Below, piece by piece: positions 14,355 through 23,142 of a stretch of DNA of 33,480 nt. Made by a program: the position numbers and the translations under genes. Each line of letters begins with the position of its first letter. Within the stretch, counting starts at the first letter, position 1. The stretch lies in contig CAIVVS010000263.1 in the NCBI GenBank assembly GCA_903909415.1, positions 1-33,480 of the forward strand, in the 5' to 3' direction. The notes beneath the pieces were generated by a model. That model did not search any database. It had not been told where the DNA came from and saw nothing but the letters and a program-made list of their open reading frames with translations. The stretch comes from an uncultured Pseudomonadota bacterium. GTDB taxonomy: Bacteria > Pseudomonadota > Gammaproteobacteria > Burkholderiales > SG8-39.

Positions 14355-16294
14355 GCGCCAACGCCGCGCGATCCGAATCCAGGGCAGGGCAGCACCCGCC
14401 GGAACCGCGCGGCCAGTTCGATCTGCTGCGCGAGCGGCGCTTCCTGCCGTTCTTCCTCGTGCAGTTCCTCGGCGCCGGCAACGACAACCTGTTCAAGTTC
14501 GCGTTCACGGTGCTCGCCACCTACAGCGCGGCCGATTGGGGCGGCATGGACTCGCGCTCGGCCGGCGCGGTGATAGGCGCGGTGTTCATCCTGCCGTATG
14601 TGCTGTTCTCGGCCACCGCCGGGCAACTGGCGGACAAGTTCCCGCGCGACGCGCTGATCCGCGTGGTGAAGAACGCCGAGATCGCGATCATGCTGCTCGT
14701 CGCCGCCGGCTTCCTCCTGCAATGGGTGCCGGCGCTGTTCGCGGGCGTGTTCCTGATGGGCCTGCACTCGACGGTGTTCGGCCCCGCCAAGTACGCCTAC
14801 CTGCCCCAGCACCTGCGGGAACAGGAACTCACCGGTGGCAACGGCCTGGTGGAAATGGGAACCTTCGTGGCCATCCTGCTCGGCACCATGGCGGGCGGCG
14901 CGCTGGTCTCGATCGGGTCAGGCGGGCCGGCGGCGGTGGCCTTGGTGTCCATCGCCATCGCGGTGGCGGGGCGCGTCGCCGCCGGCTTCGTGCCGTCCTC
15001 GCCCGCGCCGGACCCGGCGCTGCGCATCAACTGGGACCCGTTCACCGAGACCTGGAAGAACCTGCTGCACGCGCGCGGCAACCGCACCGTGTTCCTGTCG
15101 ATGATGGGCATCTCCTGGCTGTGGTTCTTCGGCTCGGTTTTCCTCACCACCTTCACCGGCTTCGCGCGCGACGTGCTGGGCGGGGACGCCCACGTGGTCA
15201 CGATGCTGCTGGCGGTGTTCTCCATCGGCATAGGCGCGGGTTCGCTGATGTGCGAGCGCCTGTCCGGCCACAAGGTGGAGATCGGCCTGGTGCCATTCGG
15301 CTCCATCGGCATGACGCTGTTCGCGGTGGACCTGTACTTCGCCACCGCGGGCCTGGCCGCGGAACAGGGCGCGCCGCTGGGCGGCATCGGCGCCTTCCTG
15401 GCCTCGGCCACCAGTTGGAGGGTGATGATCGACCTGTTCCTGCTGGCGATGTTCGGCGGCTTCTACAGCGTGCCGCTGTACGCGCTGATCCAGACGCGCT
15501 GCGAGCCGACCCACCGCGCGCGTGTGATCGCGGCCAACAACATCCTCAACGCGCTGTTCATGGTGGTCGCCGCCGGCATGATCGCCGGCCTGACCCACGC
15601 CGGGCTGTCGCTGCCGCAGGTGTACCTGGTCACCGGCCTGATGAACGCCGCGGTGGCGCTGTTCATCTTCCGGCTGGTGCCCGAATTCCTGATGCGCTTC
15701 ATCGCATGGCTGCTGGTGCACGTGGTGTACCGCGTGGACGTCGAGGGCCTGGAGAACATCCCCGACGAGGGCCCGGTGGTGATCGTGTGCAACCACGTGT
15801 CCTTCGTGGACGCGGTGGTGATCATGGGCATGGTGCGCCGGCCGGTGCGCTTCGTGATGGACCACCGCATCTTCCGCGTGCCGGTGCTGCGCTTCGTGTT
15901 CCTCACCAGCCGCTGCATCCCGATCGCCCCGGCCAGGGAAGACGCCGCGATGATGGAAGCGGCCTTCGATGAGGTGGCCCGCGGCCTGGCGGCCGGGGAC
16001 GTCATCGGCATCTTTCCGGAGGGTGCGATCACCCGCGACGGCGAACTCGCCGCCTTCCGGCCCGGCACCAGCCGCATCCTCGCGCGCACGCCGGTGCCCG
16101 TGGTGCCGCTGGCGCTGCGCGGCCTGTGGGGCTCGTTCTTCTCGCGCATCGAGGGCGCCGCGATGACGCGGCCGTTCCGGCGCGGCTTCCATAACCGCAT
16201 CGGGCTGGCGGCGGCGCCCGCCCTCGCGCCTGCCGATGCCACGCCCGAGGCGTTGCGCGCGGCGGTCATCGCGCTGCGCGGAGACAGTAAGTGA
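14351..16294 (+). CDS. MFS lysophospholipid transporter (LplT-like) fused to PlsC-type 1-acylglycerol-3-phosphate acyltransferase
   Basis: This inner-membrane protein of 647 residues has two parts. Residues about 25-440 form a major facilitator resembling LplT, which flips lysophospholipids inward: RFLPFFLVQFLGAGNDNLFKFAF, LPYVLFSATAGQLADKF and GLHSTVFGPAKYAYLPQ are typical. Residues about 455-625 form a PlsC acyltransferase with NHVSFVDA (H482 and D487 of HX4D), RPVRFVMDH, FPEGAITRDGEL (555-566) and VPLALRG. In many proteobacteria the corresponding fusion also carries an acyl-ACP synthetase domain (Aas); here it is absent and the protein stops after PlsC. The likely job is recycling lysophospholipids from the envelope. 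It is coupled to the ArsR gene by ATGA and followed after 28 bases by the DUF2157 operon. Confidence 0.9.
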   Translation: MSANAARSESRAGQHPPEPRGQFDLLRERRFLPFFLVQFLGAGNDNLFKFAFTVLATYSAADWGGMDSRSAGAVIGAVFILPYVLFSATAGQLADKFPRDALIRVVKNAEIAIMLLVAAGFLLQWVPALFAGVFLMGLHSTVFGPAKYAYLPQHLREQELTGGNGLVEMGTFVAILLGTMAGGALVSIGSGGPAAVALVSIAIAVAGRVAAGFVPSSPAPDPALRINWDPFTETWKNLLHARGNRTVFLSMMGISWLWFFGSVFLTTFTGFARDVLGGDAHVVTMLLAVFSIGIGAGSLMCERLSGHKVEIGLVPFGSIGMTLFAVDLYFATAGLAAEQGAPLGGIGAFLASATSWRVMIDLFLLAMFGGFYSVPLYALIQTRCEPTHRARVIAANNILNALFMVVAAGMIAGLTHAGLSLPQVYLVTGLMNAAVALFIFRLVPEFLMRFIAWLLVHVVYRVDVEGLENIPDEGPVVIVCNHVSFVDAVVIMGMVRRPVRFVMDHRIFRVPVLRFVFLTSRCIPIAPAREDAAMMEAAFDEVARGLAAGDVIGIFPEGAITRDGELAAFRPGTSRILARTPVPVVPLALRGLWGSFFSRIEGAAMTRPFRRGFHNRIGLAAAPALAPADATPEALRAAVIALRGDSK

Positions 16295-16322
16295 CACGGA
16301 CTGAACAATCGACGGGGAGGTC

Positions 16323-17309
16323 ATGATGCGATCCGCAAGGAGCCTGATCCTCAACTGGGAAGCGCGCGGCGCGATACCCGCCGGCCGGCTCGAGGCCGCG
16401 ATGCTCGCCGCCGGCGTGCTGCCCGACGGGGCGCGCTGGCGCCGCTTCATCGACGCGCTGCTGATGTGGCTGGGCGTGGTGATGCTGGGCGCGTCGCTGG
16501 TGTTCTTCCTCGCCTACAACTGGGAGGCGATGGGGCGCTACGCGAAGTTCGCCCTGGCCGAGGGCGCCATCGTCGCGGCGCTTGCCGGCATGGCCTGGCT
16601 GGGGCTGGATCGTGCCGGCGGCAAGGCGCTGCTGCTGATGGCGTCGCTGTTCGTCGGCGCGCTGCTCGCGCTGGTCGGGCAGACCTACCAGACCGGCGCT
16701 GATCCCTGGGAACTGTTCGCGGTGTGGGCGGCGCTGATCCTGCCCTGGACGCTGATGTCGCGGCTGGCCGCGCAGTGGCTGCTGACGCTCGGCCTGGTGA
16801 ATGTGGCGGCGGTGCTGTACTACACCACCTTCCAGTTCTGGGGCGGACCGCTGTTGCGGGCGGCCTTCGGGCCGATCGCGCTCAGCTGGTTCCTGCTGAG
16901 CCTCAACGCCGGCGTGCTGGCCTGCTGGGAGCTGGCGCGCGGGCGCGGATACGTGTGGATGGCGGATCGCTGGGCACCCCGGGTCATCGGACTGGCGGCC
17001 GGCACCGCCGCCTCGGTGCTGGGCATGTGGGCGGTGCTGGGATTCAAGGACGCCGGCGCGATCGAGGCGCTGGGCTGGTTCGGCAGCATGGCTGCGATCT
17101 ACACCGTGTACCGCTGGCTGGTGCCCGACCTGTTCATGCTGGCCGCCGGCGCGCTGTCGCTGATCGTGCTCGGCAACACCTACCTTGCCAGGCATGTGGT
17201 CAGGTTCGCCAGCGCCGACAGTTTCTTCTTCATGTCCTTGCTGGTCATCGGCTCCTCGGCCGCCGCCGGTTGGTGGCTGCGCCGCGTGGGAAAGGAATTC
17301 GACAAATGA
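16323..17309 (+). CDS. DUF2157 domain membrane protein
   Basis: This integral membrane protein of 328 residues has about eight to ten hydrophobic helices. The soluble N-terminus (LILNWEARGAIPAGRLEAAMLAAGVLPDG) followed by LLMWLGVVMLGASLVFFLAYNWEAMGRYAKFALAE is the DUF2157 signature. A helix with GQTYQTGADPWELF is also characteristic. No biochemical role is known. Two ATGs (16323 and 16326) follow GGGGAGG; the second has the better spacing. It overlaps the DUF4401 gene by four bases (17306-17309), and a GDYXXLXY gene follows, a three-gene set that occurs together in many bacteria and presumably forms one membrane complex. Confidence 0.88.
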   Translation: MMRSARSLILNWEARGAIPAGRLEAAMLAAGVLPDGARWRRFIDALLMWLGVVMLGASLVFFLAYNWEAMGRYAKFALAEGAIVAALAGMAWLGLDRAGGKALLLMASLFVGALLALVGQTYQTGADPWELFAVWAALILPWTLMSRLAAQWLLTLGLVNVAAVLYYTTFQFWGGPLLRAAFGPIALSWFLLSLNAGVLACWELARGRGYVWMADRWAPRVIGLAAGTAASVLGMWAVLGFKDAGAIEALGWFGSMAAIYTVYRWLVPDLFMLAAGALSLIVLGNTYLARHVVRFASADSFFFMSLLVIGSSAAAGWWLRRVGKEFDK

Positions 17310-18472
17310 ATCAGGCGCTCGGTTCAAAGACGGGTTCGAAGTCGGGTTCGGAAAACAGTTCGCAAATGCGTTCCGTCTGGGGCAGCTTGCAGGCCACCGG
17401 CCTGGTCAGCGGGGAGATGCCCGCCAGCGATGGCGCACCGCCCTGGTACGTGCGCGTGATGATGGGCGGAAGCGCATGGCTGGGCTCTGTCTTCCTGTTC
17501 AGTTTCGTGGTCGGCGTGCTGCACTTCGTGCTGCAGAGCCCGACTGCGTCGATGGCCGTCGGCGGCATCGCCTGCGCCGGTGCCTATGCGGTGTTCCGCA
17601 AGGCGGGCAACAGTGATGCGATGGCGCAGTTCGGGCTGGCCACGACCTTCGTGGGCCAGAGCCTGTTCGCCTACGGCCTGTTGGCGGGCAACGCCTTGCC
17701 GGCCAACGCGACCTGGGCCGCGTTCGCCGCTTTCGAGGCGCTGGTCGCCGCGACCTTGCCCAACGCGATCAGCCGCTACGTGGCCACGATCGGGGCGCTG
17801 TTCGGGCTCGTCATGACGGCGGGCGTGCTCGGCCTGCAGCCGCTGGTGCCGGGCCTGGTCGCGGCGCTGTGCGCAGCCATCTGGATGAACGAGTTGCGCT
17901 GGGGCTGGCGCGCCGATGCCTGGCGCGCCATCGGCTTCGGCGCCGCCAGCGCCTTGCTCCTGCTGCAGGGCACGCGCCTGGGCGGCGAGTTGCTGGGGGG
18001 CTTGCGTGACGCGTCCCTTGGGCGGAGCTTGTTCGGAAAGGGCGTGGGCGCCGCCCTGCCTTGGTTGGGTGATGCGTTGGTGGCGCTGGTGCTGGTCGTC
18101 ACGGTGATGGCGCTGCTGCTCCGGCAGGAGCGGCCTCCCGGCATCAAGGTGACCGCGCTCGCGCTGCTGGGCGCGCTGCTGCTGGCCGTCGCCGGGGCCA
18201 GGGCGCCGGGGCTGGCGGAGAGCACGCTGCTCGTGATCCTGGGCTACATGCACGGCAACCGCGTGCTGGTTGGCCTGGGGCTCCTGGCGTTGGGTGGCTT
18301 CATGGGGCACTACTACTACCGGCTGCACGACACCCTGCTGGACAAATCCATCCTGCTCGCGGTCACCGGCGGGGGGCTGGTGGCGGCGCGGCTGGCACTG
18401 CTCGCGCTGCTCGGGCCCGCGCCCCGGGAACCCGAGGACGTTCCGACGATCGTGGAGGCAGACCGTGCGTAA
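17306..18472 (+). CDS. DUF4401 domain membrane protein
   Basis: This is an integral membrane protein of 388 residues starting at ATG 17306, inside the stop of the DUF2157 gene. After a hydrophilic N-terminus of about 50 residues there are some ten hydrophobic segments. The C-terminal block GGFMGHYYYRLHDTLLDKSILLAVTGGGL is the DUF4401 hallmark. Residues 5-20 (LGSKTGSKSGSENSSQ) come from a 12-bp tandem repeat at 17320-17367, a low-complexity addition that the family does not need. It is the middle gene of the DUF2157-DUF4401-GDYXXLXY operon and overlaps the third gene by eight bases. Function unknown. Confidence 0.85.
   Translation: MNQALGSKTGSKSGSENSSQMRSVWGSLQATGLVSGEMPASDGAPPWYVRVMMGGSAWLGSVFLFSFVVGVLHFVLQSPTASMAVGGIACAGAYAVFRKAGNSDAMAQFGLATTFVGQSLFAYGLLAGNALPANATWAAFAAFEALVAATLPNAISRYVATIGALFGLVMTAGVLGLQPLVPGLVAALCAAIWMNELRWGWRADAWRAIGFGAASALLLLQGTRLGGELLGGLRDASLGRSLFGKGVGAALPWLGDALVALVLVVTVMALLLRQERPPGIKVTALALLGALLLAVAGARAPGLAESTLLVILGYMHGNRVLVGLGLLALGGFMGHYYYRLHDTLLDKSILLAVTGGGLVAARLALLALLGPAPREPEDVPTIVEADRA
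17320..17367 (+). repeat. 12-bp in-frame tandem repeat, four units
   Basis: Four adjacent 12-base units share the core GGTTC or GTTCG: cggttcaaagac, gggttcgaagtc, gggttcggaaaa and the more diverged cagttcgcaaat. They encode a Ser/Gly/Lys-rich tail at the N-terminus of the DUF4401 protein. Unit gain or loss would keep the reading frame. Confidence 0.75.
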
Positions 18473-18977
18473 ATGGCTCGCAGTGGTGGCGGGGGTGGCG
18501 ATACTGGGCGCGGTGAATGCGACCATCGCCGCGCGCGAGGCGCTGGTGGACTCGGGCAGGGTGGTGCTGCTGCGGCTGGCACCGGTAGACCCGCGCTCGA
18601 TGATGCAGGGCGACTACATGGCGCTGCGCTTCGAGGCGGCCGACCAGGCCACGCGCGGCAGGCAGGCCTCGCAGATCGGGGACGGCTACCTGGTGGTGGG
18701 CGTGGACGGCAACCAGGTGGGCACCTTCAGGCGCCTTGTGGAGGGCGACACCACGGTGGCGGGCGACGAGGTGAAGCTGCGCTTCCGGGTCCGAGCCAAC
18801 CAGGTTCGCTTCGCCACGAACGCATTCTTCTTCCAGGAGGGGAAGGCCGGCGAGTATGCCAAGGCGCGCTATGGCGAGTTCCGCGTCGGCGGGTCCGGGG
18901 ACATGATCCTCACCCGGATGCGCGACGAGAATTTCACCGTGCTGGGCGCGCAGGCCGGGCGGCCCCGGGCGCCCTGA
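18465..18977 (+). CDS. GDYXXLXY domain protein
   Basis: This protein has 170 residues from GTG 18465 behind GGAGG, overlapping the DUF4401 gene by eight bases. One N-terminal membrane helix or signal anchor ([21 protein letters not shown]) is followed by a probably periplasmic domain. The naming motif is present as [16 protein letters not shown] at about residues 44-59, with the paired block [28 protein letters not shown] later. The family is found with DUF2157 and DUF4401, as here, and its role is unknown. It ends 49 bases before aroC. The motif has F rather than Y at its final position, a conservative change. Confidence 0.88.
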   Translation: MRKWLAVVAGVAILGAVNATIAAREALVDSGRVVLLRLAPVDPRSMMQGDYMALRFEAADQATRGRQASQIGDGYLVVGVDGNQVGTFRRLVEGDTTVAGDEVKLRFRVRANQVRFATNAFFFQEGKAGEYAKARYGEFRVGGSGDMILTRMRDENFTVLGAQAGRPRAP

Positions 18978-18983
18978 TAAAAT
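18978..18983 (+). promoter_or_regulatory. Possible -10 element for aroC
   Basis: TAAAAT directly follows the GDYXXLXY stop codon, 43 bases before the aroC start, in a spacer with few other AT-rich sites. I see no good -35 at the proper distance, so this is only a candidate. Confidence 0.3.
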
Positions 18984-19026
18984 CCGCGCACCAGCAATTC
19001 CCTTCCACATCAAGCAGGCAGCCCCC

Positions 19027-20115
19027 ATGTCCGGCAACACCTTCGGCACCCTGTACTGCGTCACCTCGTTCGGCGAGTCGCATGGCCCCGCGCTGGGCGG
19101 CGTGGTCGACGGCTGCCCGCCCGGCATGGCGCTCACCGAAGCGGACCTGCAGGCCGAGCTCGACCGGCGCAAGCCCGGCACCTCGCGCCACGTCACGCAG
19201 CGCCAGGAGTCAGACCGGGTGGAGATCCTCTCGGGCGTGTTCGAGGGCCGCACCACCGGCACCAGCATCGGCTTCCTGATCCGCAACGAGGACCAGCGCA
19301 GCAAGGACTACTCGGCCATCGCCCAGACCTTCCGGCCCGGCCATGCGGACTACACCTACTGGCAGAAGTACGGCATCCGCGACTATCGCGGCGGCGGGCG
19401 TTCATCCGCGCGCGAGACCACGGTGCGCGTTGCCGCCGGCGCCATCGCCAAGAAGTGGCTGCGCGAGACCTGCGGCATCGAGGTGCGCGGCTACATGGCC
19501 CAGGTCGGGCCGCACAAGCTGGCGCTCAAGGACTGGGGCGCGGTGTCCCAGAACGCCTTCTTCAGCGCCGACCCGGACGCCGTGCCCGCCCTGGAGGCCT
19601 ACATGGATGAGTTGCGCCGCTCCGGCGATTCCTGCGGCGCGCGCGTGAACGTGGTGGCCAGCGGCGTGCCGGTGGGCTGGGGCGAGCCGGTCTACGGCCG
19701 CATCGACGCCGACATTGCCAGCGCGATGATGGGCATCAACGCGGTCAAGGGAGTCGAGATAGGCGCGGGCTTCGCCAGCATCGGGCAGCTCGGCAGCGAG
19801 CACGGCGACGAACTCACGCCCGAGGGCTTCGTCGGCAACAATGCCGGCGGCGTGCTGGGCGGCATCACCACCGGCCAGGACATGCTGGTCAGCATTGCGC
19901 TCAAGCCCACCTCGTCGATCCGAATCCCGCGCCGCTCCATCACCGTGGACGGCCAGCCCACCGAGGTGTCCACGACCGGCCGGCACGACCCCTGCGTCGG
20001 CCTGCGCGCCACGCCGATCGCCGAGGCGATGATGGCTTGCGTGCTGATGGACCATGCGCTGCGGCATCGTGCGCAGTGCGGGGATGTGGTGACGGGGACG
20101 CCGAAGCTGCGTTGA
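19027..20115 (+). CDS. aroC: Chorismate synthase
   Basis: AroC converts 5-enolpyruvylshikimate-3-phosphate to chorismate, the last shared step of aromatic amino acid synthesis, using reduced FMN. The protein has 362 residues, the normal length. All three family signatures are visible: GESHG (residues 16-20), [12 protein letters not shown] and [10 protein letters not shown] near the C-terminus; [14 protein letters not shown] is also classic. It is an ordinary housekeeping gene with no sign of damage. It follows the DUF2157 operon on the same strand and may have its own weak promoter. The start at ATG follows a poor Shine-Dalgarno (CAGGCAGCCCCC), but the N-terminus [19 protein letters not shown] matches the family exactly. 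Confidence 0.98.
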   Translation: MSGNTFGTLYCVTSFGESHGPALGGVVDGCPPGMALTEADLQAELDRRKPGTSRHVTQRQESDRVEILSGVFEGRTTGTSIGFLIRNEDQRSKDYSAIAQTFRPGHADYTYWQKYGIRDYRGGGRSSARETTVRVAAGAIAKKWLRETCGIEVRGYMAQVGPHKLALKDWGAVSQNAFFSADPDAVPALEAYMDELRRSGDSCGARVNVVASGVPVGWGEPVYGRIDADIASAMMGINAVKGVEIGAGFASIGQLGSEHGDELTPEGFVGNNAGGVLGGITTGQDMLVSIALKPTSSIRIPRRSITVDGQPTEVSTTGRHDPCVGLRATPIAEAMMACVLMDHALRHRAQCGDVVTGTPKLR

Positions 20116-20183
20116 GCGATTCCGGCCTGGATTCGCCCAGGTCGGCATCATTGACTTCCGGACGGTGGGCAGGTGATGTCGCG

Positions 20184-20804
20184 ATGACGGAGCGCATGGA
20201 ACAATCGCGATCGCGACTTGTCTGGACGGCGGCTGTGCTGGTCATGGTCAACCTCGTTCCCCTCGCCATGGTGGTCGCGGGCGAATGGGACGTGCGCCAG
20301 GTGCTGGTGCTGTTCTGGGTCGAGAACGGCGTGGTCGGCGTCTACGGCGTGTTGCGCATCCTGCTGGCGGCCCGGGTTGGGTGGTTCGGCCGGCTGTTCG
20401 CGTCCGCCTTCCTCACGATGCACTACGGCGGCTTTTTCATCGGGCACGGGCTGTTCCTGCTGTTCCTGCTCGCCATGGCGGTGAAGCTTGGCGACCCCGG
20501 CAGCCTGCGCGAGGCGGCTTCCCTGGTGTCCTGGCCGGTGGTGCTGTGCTACTTCGGGTCGCACGGATTTTCCTTCCTTCGCAACTACGTGTTCGGCGGT
20601 GAACGCCACGAGGCTCGCCTGGGTGGCTTGATGGCGCGTCCCTATGCACGGGTGCTGGTGCTGCACCTGGTGCTGGTCGCCGGCGGAGCGGCGATCCTGC
20701 ACACCGGCGAACCGCGCTGGATGCTCGCGCTGCTGGTGGCGGTGAAGTGCGTGCTGGACCTGTACCTGCACCTGCGCGACCACCGGCAGGGGCAGGCTGC
20801 GTGA
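20184..20804 (+). CDS. DUF6498-like integral membrane protein
   Basis: This membrane protein of 206 residues has about five or six hydrophobic helices. The blocks VRQVLVLFWVENGVVGVYGVLRILLAA and FLTMHYGGFFIGHGLFLLFLL, with conserved Trp-Glu-Asn and His-Tyr-Gly...His-Gly, fit the DUF6498 family, which has no known function. The start is ATG 20184, supported by AGGTGATG upstream; the open frame begins earlier, but that part overlaps the aroC end. Its stop codon overlaps the start of the C39-YdeI fusion (TGATG at 20802-20806), so the two products are made together and may act together at the membrane. Confidence 0.78.
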   Translation: MTERMEQSRSRLVWTAAVLVMVNLVPLAMVVAGEWDVRQVLVLFWVENGVVGVYGVLRILLAARVGWFGRLFASAFLTMHYGGFFIGHGLFLLFLLAMAVKLGDPGSLREAASLVSWPVVLCYFGSHGFSFLRNYVFGGERHEARLGGLMARPYARVLVLHLVLVAGGAAILHTGEPRWMLALLVAVKCVLDLYLHLRDHRQGQAA

Positions 20805-21883
20805 TGGTCGCGCGAGCCCGTGCGTCCTCGGCGGGGCAATCCATGCCGTCCGCGCTGCCAATCCGAGCCGTGGTCCAGCAGGACAAGACCGGGTGCGGCA
20901 TCGCGAGCGTCGCCGCACTGGCGGGCGTTTCCTACCGCGACGCCAAGGCGGCGGCGGGGCGACTGGGCATCGAGGTCGCAGACCCGCGGCTGTGGTCCGG
21001 CACGCGCCATGTCCGCGCGCTGCTGCGCCACTACGGCCTCGGCGCATCACGGGGTGAGGCGTCGTTCCGTGACTGGGATTCCCTGCCGGACCTCGCGCTG
21101 ATCGCGACCAAGTGGCACCTGGAGCGCGGCACACCGTTCTGGCACTGGTGCGTGTTCCGGCGCGGGCCGGATGGACCGGTGGTGCTGGACCCGAAGAAGG
21201 GCTTGGCCAGCAACCGGCGCGCGGACTTCGGGCGCATCCGGCCGAAGTGGTTCATCAGATTGAAGCCAGCGGGCGCCGCGCGGCCTGCCGTGCAAGAGCG
21301 GCGCAAGGCGCACAACCCGCAAGCGGCGCCTACCTTCTTCCGCGACGCAGCGTCGCTGCGGCGCTGGTTCGCCGCGTATGCCGCCACCGAGTCCGAGCTG
21401 GTCGCCGGTTTCATGAAGAAGGGCAGTGGCGTACCCAGCGTGACCTGGCCAGAGGCGGTGGACGAGGCGCTGTGCGTCGGCTGGATAGACGGCGTGCGCC
21501 ACGGCATCGATGGCTCGCGCTACAAGATCCGCTTCACGCCGCGCAAGCGCACCTCGCACTGGAGTGCGATCAACATCCGCCGCGTCGGCGAGTTGCGGCG
21601 CGAAGGCCGCATGCAGCCCGCCGGCCTCGCGGCGTTCGCGCATCGCACCGAGGACAATTCCCGCCGTGCCTCCCATGAGCAGCCCAGGGTGCCTGCGTTC
21701 GAGCCGGCGGAGGTGGCGTGGTTCCGGCGCGAGCACGCCGCCTGGCAATACTTCGAGGCGCTGCCGCCGGGATACCGAAAGCGCGTCGCTTGGTGGGTGG
21801 TCAGCGCCAGGCGCGCCCAGACGCGCGCCGACCGCCTCTCCAGGCTGATCCTTGCGTGCGCGCAAGGCAGGCGGGTGCTGTAG
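20804..21883 (+). CDS. C39-like cysteine peptidase domain fused to YdeI/OmpD-associated domain
   Basis: This 359-residue protein appears to join two domains not normally seen together. Residues about 20-150 look like a stand-alone peptidase C39-type fold: VVQQDKTGCGIASVAALAG gives oxyanion Gln25/26 and nucleophile Cys31, and FWHWCVFRRG...VVLDPKKG supplies His114 and Asp129, the expected Cys-His-Asp order and spacing. Residues about 162-359 match the YdeI/OmpD-associated family (PF13376 type): PTFFRDAASLRRWFAAY, VTWPEAVDEALCVGWIDGVRHGID, RFTPRKRTSHWSAINIRRV and RRAQTRADRLSRLI. The linker (about 150-162) is continuous, with no stop or obvious frameshift. The gene is coupled to the DUF6498 membrane gene by TGATG. 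No signal peptide or ABC transporter domain is seen. Substrate unknown; a second possible start is Met14. Confidence 0.82.
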   Translation: MVARARASSAGQSMPSALPIRAVVQQDKTGCGIASVAALAGVSYRDAKAAAGRLGIEVADPRLWSGTRHVRALLRHYGLGASRGEASFRDWDSLPDLALIATKWHLERGTPFWHWCVFRRGPDGPVVLDPKKGLASNRRADFGRIRPKWFIRLKPAGAARPAVQERRKAHNPQAAPTFFRDAASLRRWFAAYAATESELVAGFMKKGSGVPSVTWPEAVDEALCVGWIDGVRHGIDGSRYKIRFTPRKRTSHWSAINIRRVGELRREGRMQPAGLAAFAHRTEDNSRRASHEQPRVPAFEPAEVAWFRREHAAWQYFEALPPGYRKRVAWWVVSARRAQTRADRLSRLILACAQGRRVL

Positions 21884-21972
21884 GTGGCGCATCCCGAAAC
21901 CGGGCGTCATGGCCGATTTGCGAAGCTGCGCTTGTCACACACCCAACAACGGCCATCTCCGGAATCCCGCCC

Positions 21973-22524
21973 ATGAAAGCCCTGCTCGAAATCCTTCCGG
22001 TCGTCCTCATCTTCGTGGGCGCGCCTGCCTGGCAGATGTGGCAGATGCGCCGATCGGTCAAGGGCTGGCACCTGGTGGCCTATGCGCTGGTTGCAATCGC
22101 GGCCGTCTGTACGTTCTATGCCCTGCTTCCTGCGGTGCGCCGCGGCGGTTGGGAGGCCCTGCTGCCGCTGTTCGGCATCCTGGCGGCCGGCGCGGTCGCG
22201 CTGGGTGCCGCCTCCTTCCTGGTGTTCGGTGCCTTGTTCATGCTGATCTTCAGGTCGGAGCGGGAGGATGCGCCCTCGCAGGTGGAGCCGCCCGAGCCGC
22301 AGCCACGCAGCCTGGTGGAGAAATGGCGACTGGGATTCAGGATCGTGGTCCTCGTCGTATTGCCGGTCGCGTCGCTGTTCGGCGTGCGCGACGCGACCGT
22401 GCGGACCATGGTCTGGGCGGGCGTCGGGGCCGTCGTGCTGTACTTCGTCTGGGTCATCTTCATGCCCCGCGATGACGACATCCGCGCCCGCAGGCGGCCA
22501 CAACCCGGACGGCGCCGGGGTTGA
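21973..22524 (+). CDS. Hypothetical membrane protein
   Basis: This 183-residue protein has about five hydrophobic helices: residues 4-22, 36-55, 64-92, 121-140 and 145-163. A charged cytoplasmic loop of about 25 residues (SEREDAPSQVEPPEPQPRS) divides the third and fourth helices, and the tail is strongly basic (DIRARRRPQPGRRRG), pointing to a cytoplasmic C-terminus. I do not recognise the family. ATG 21973 has only a weak ribosome binding site. It lies 89 bases after the C39-YdeI gene on the same strand and 89 bases before yjdM; co-transcription is possible but not shown. Confidence 0.7.
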   Translation: MKALLEILPVVLIFVGAPAWQMWQMRRSVKGWHLVAYALVAIAAVCTFYALLPAVRRGGWEALLPLFGILAAGAVALGAASFLVFGALFMLIFRSEREDAPSQVEPPEPQPRSLVEKWRLGFRIVVLVVLPVASLFGVRDATVRTMVWAGVGAVVLYFVWVIFMPRDDDIRARRRPQPGRRRG

Positions 22525-22613
22525 CACTGCCTCCGGCGACCTTTCGCCTGAGGATGGCGCGCAGCCCATGCGCGTAGACTTGATGGTTCCCGTTCCGGTT
22601 TCAAAGGCAAGTG

Positions 22614-22955
22614 ATGAGCGGCTTTCCCCCCTGTCCCGCCTGCAATTCCGAACTCGCCTACGAGGACGGTCCGAACTATGTCTGCCCGGAGTGCGCGCAC
22701 GAATGGCCCCGGGCCGCGGCCGCGGCGACCGAGGACGCGCCCAAGGTGGTGCGCGACGCCAGCGGGAACGAACTGCGCGACGGCGACTCGGTCACCGTCA
22801 TCAAGGACCTGAAGGTCAAGGGCTCGTCCTCGGTGCTGAAGGTCGGCACCAAGGTGAAGGGCATACGACTGGTCGAGGGCGACCATGACATCGATTGCAG
22901 GATCGAGGGCTTCGGCGAGATGAAGCTGAAGTCCGAGTTCGTGCGCAAGGCATGA
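22614..22955 (+). CDS. yjdM: YjdM/PhnA family zinc-ribbon protein
   Basis: This small protein of 113 residues is very similar in layout to E. coli YjdM (formerly PhnA). The N-terminal zinc ribbon has CPAC (about 7-10) and CPEC (about 24-27). The conserved C-terminal domain contains [50 protein letters not shown] and ends [13 protein letters not shown]. Despite the old name it is not required for phosphonate breakdown, and its role is not settled. Start at ATG 22614, chosen over the adjacent GTG 22611 because AAAGGCAAG gives suitable spacing. It is not near phosphonate genes here. Confidence 0.95.
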   Translation: MSGFPPCPACNSELAYEDGPNYVCPECAHEWPRAAAAATEDAPKVVRDASGNELRDGDSVTVIKDLKVKGSSSVLKVGTKVKGIRLVEGDHDIDCRIEGFGEMKLKSEFVRKA

Positions 22956-23142
22956 GCGCAGGCGCCTGGTGCGTGCGGAGCCGCCACGGGCGGAAGGTGC
23001 CGTTTCCGGTCTCTGGTGTTTTTCGCCGGTGCCGGCCGGTGATCGACATCGCGCGTTGGTGCGCGGGGCGCTTGCGTTCCTTGATGGCAAACTCCCGTGC
23101 TGGCGCTCCGGTCCGGCCGCGCCGCACGTCGTGGGAGTCCTG

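Noticed and set aside
14918..16450. A 510-codon minus-strand open frame opposite the LplT-PlsC gene
   Set aside because: The translation is His/Arg/Gln-rich antisense noise; the plus-strand protein has full family motifs.
17320..17367. A tRNA T-arm remnant, because the repeat contains GGTTCGAA
   Set aside because: No acceptor stem, anticodon arm or CCA end can be folded around it, and the bases are in-frame repeats of a coding sequence.
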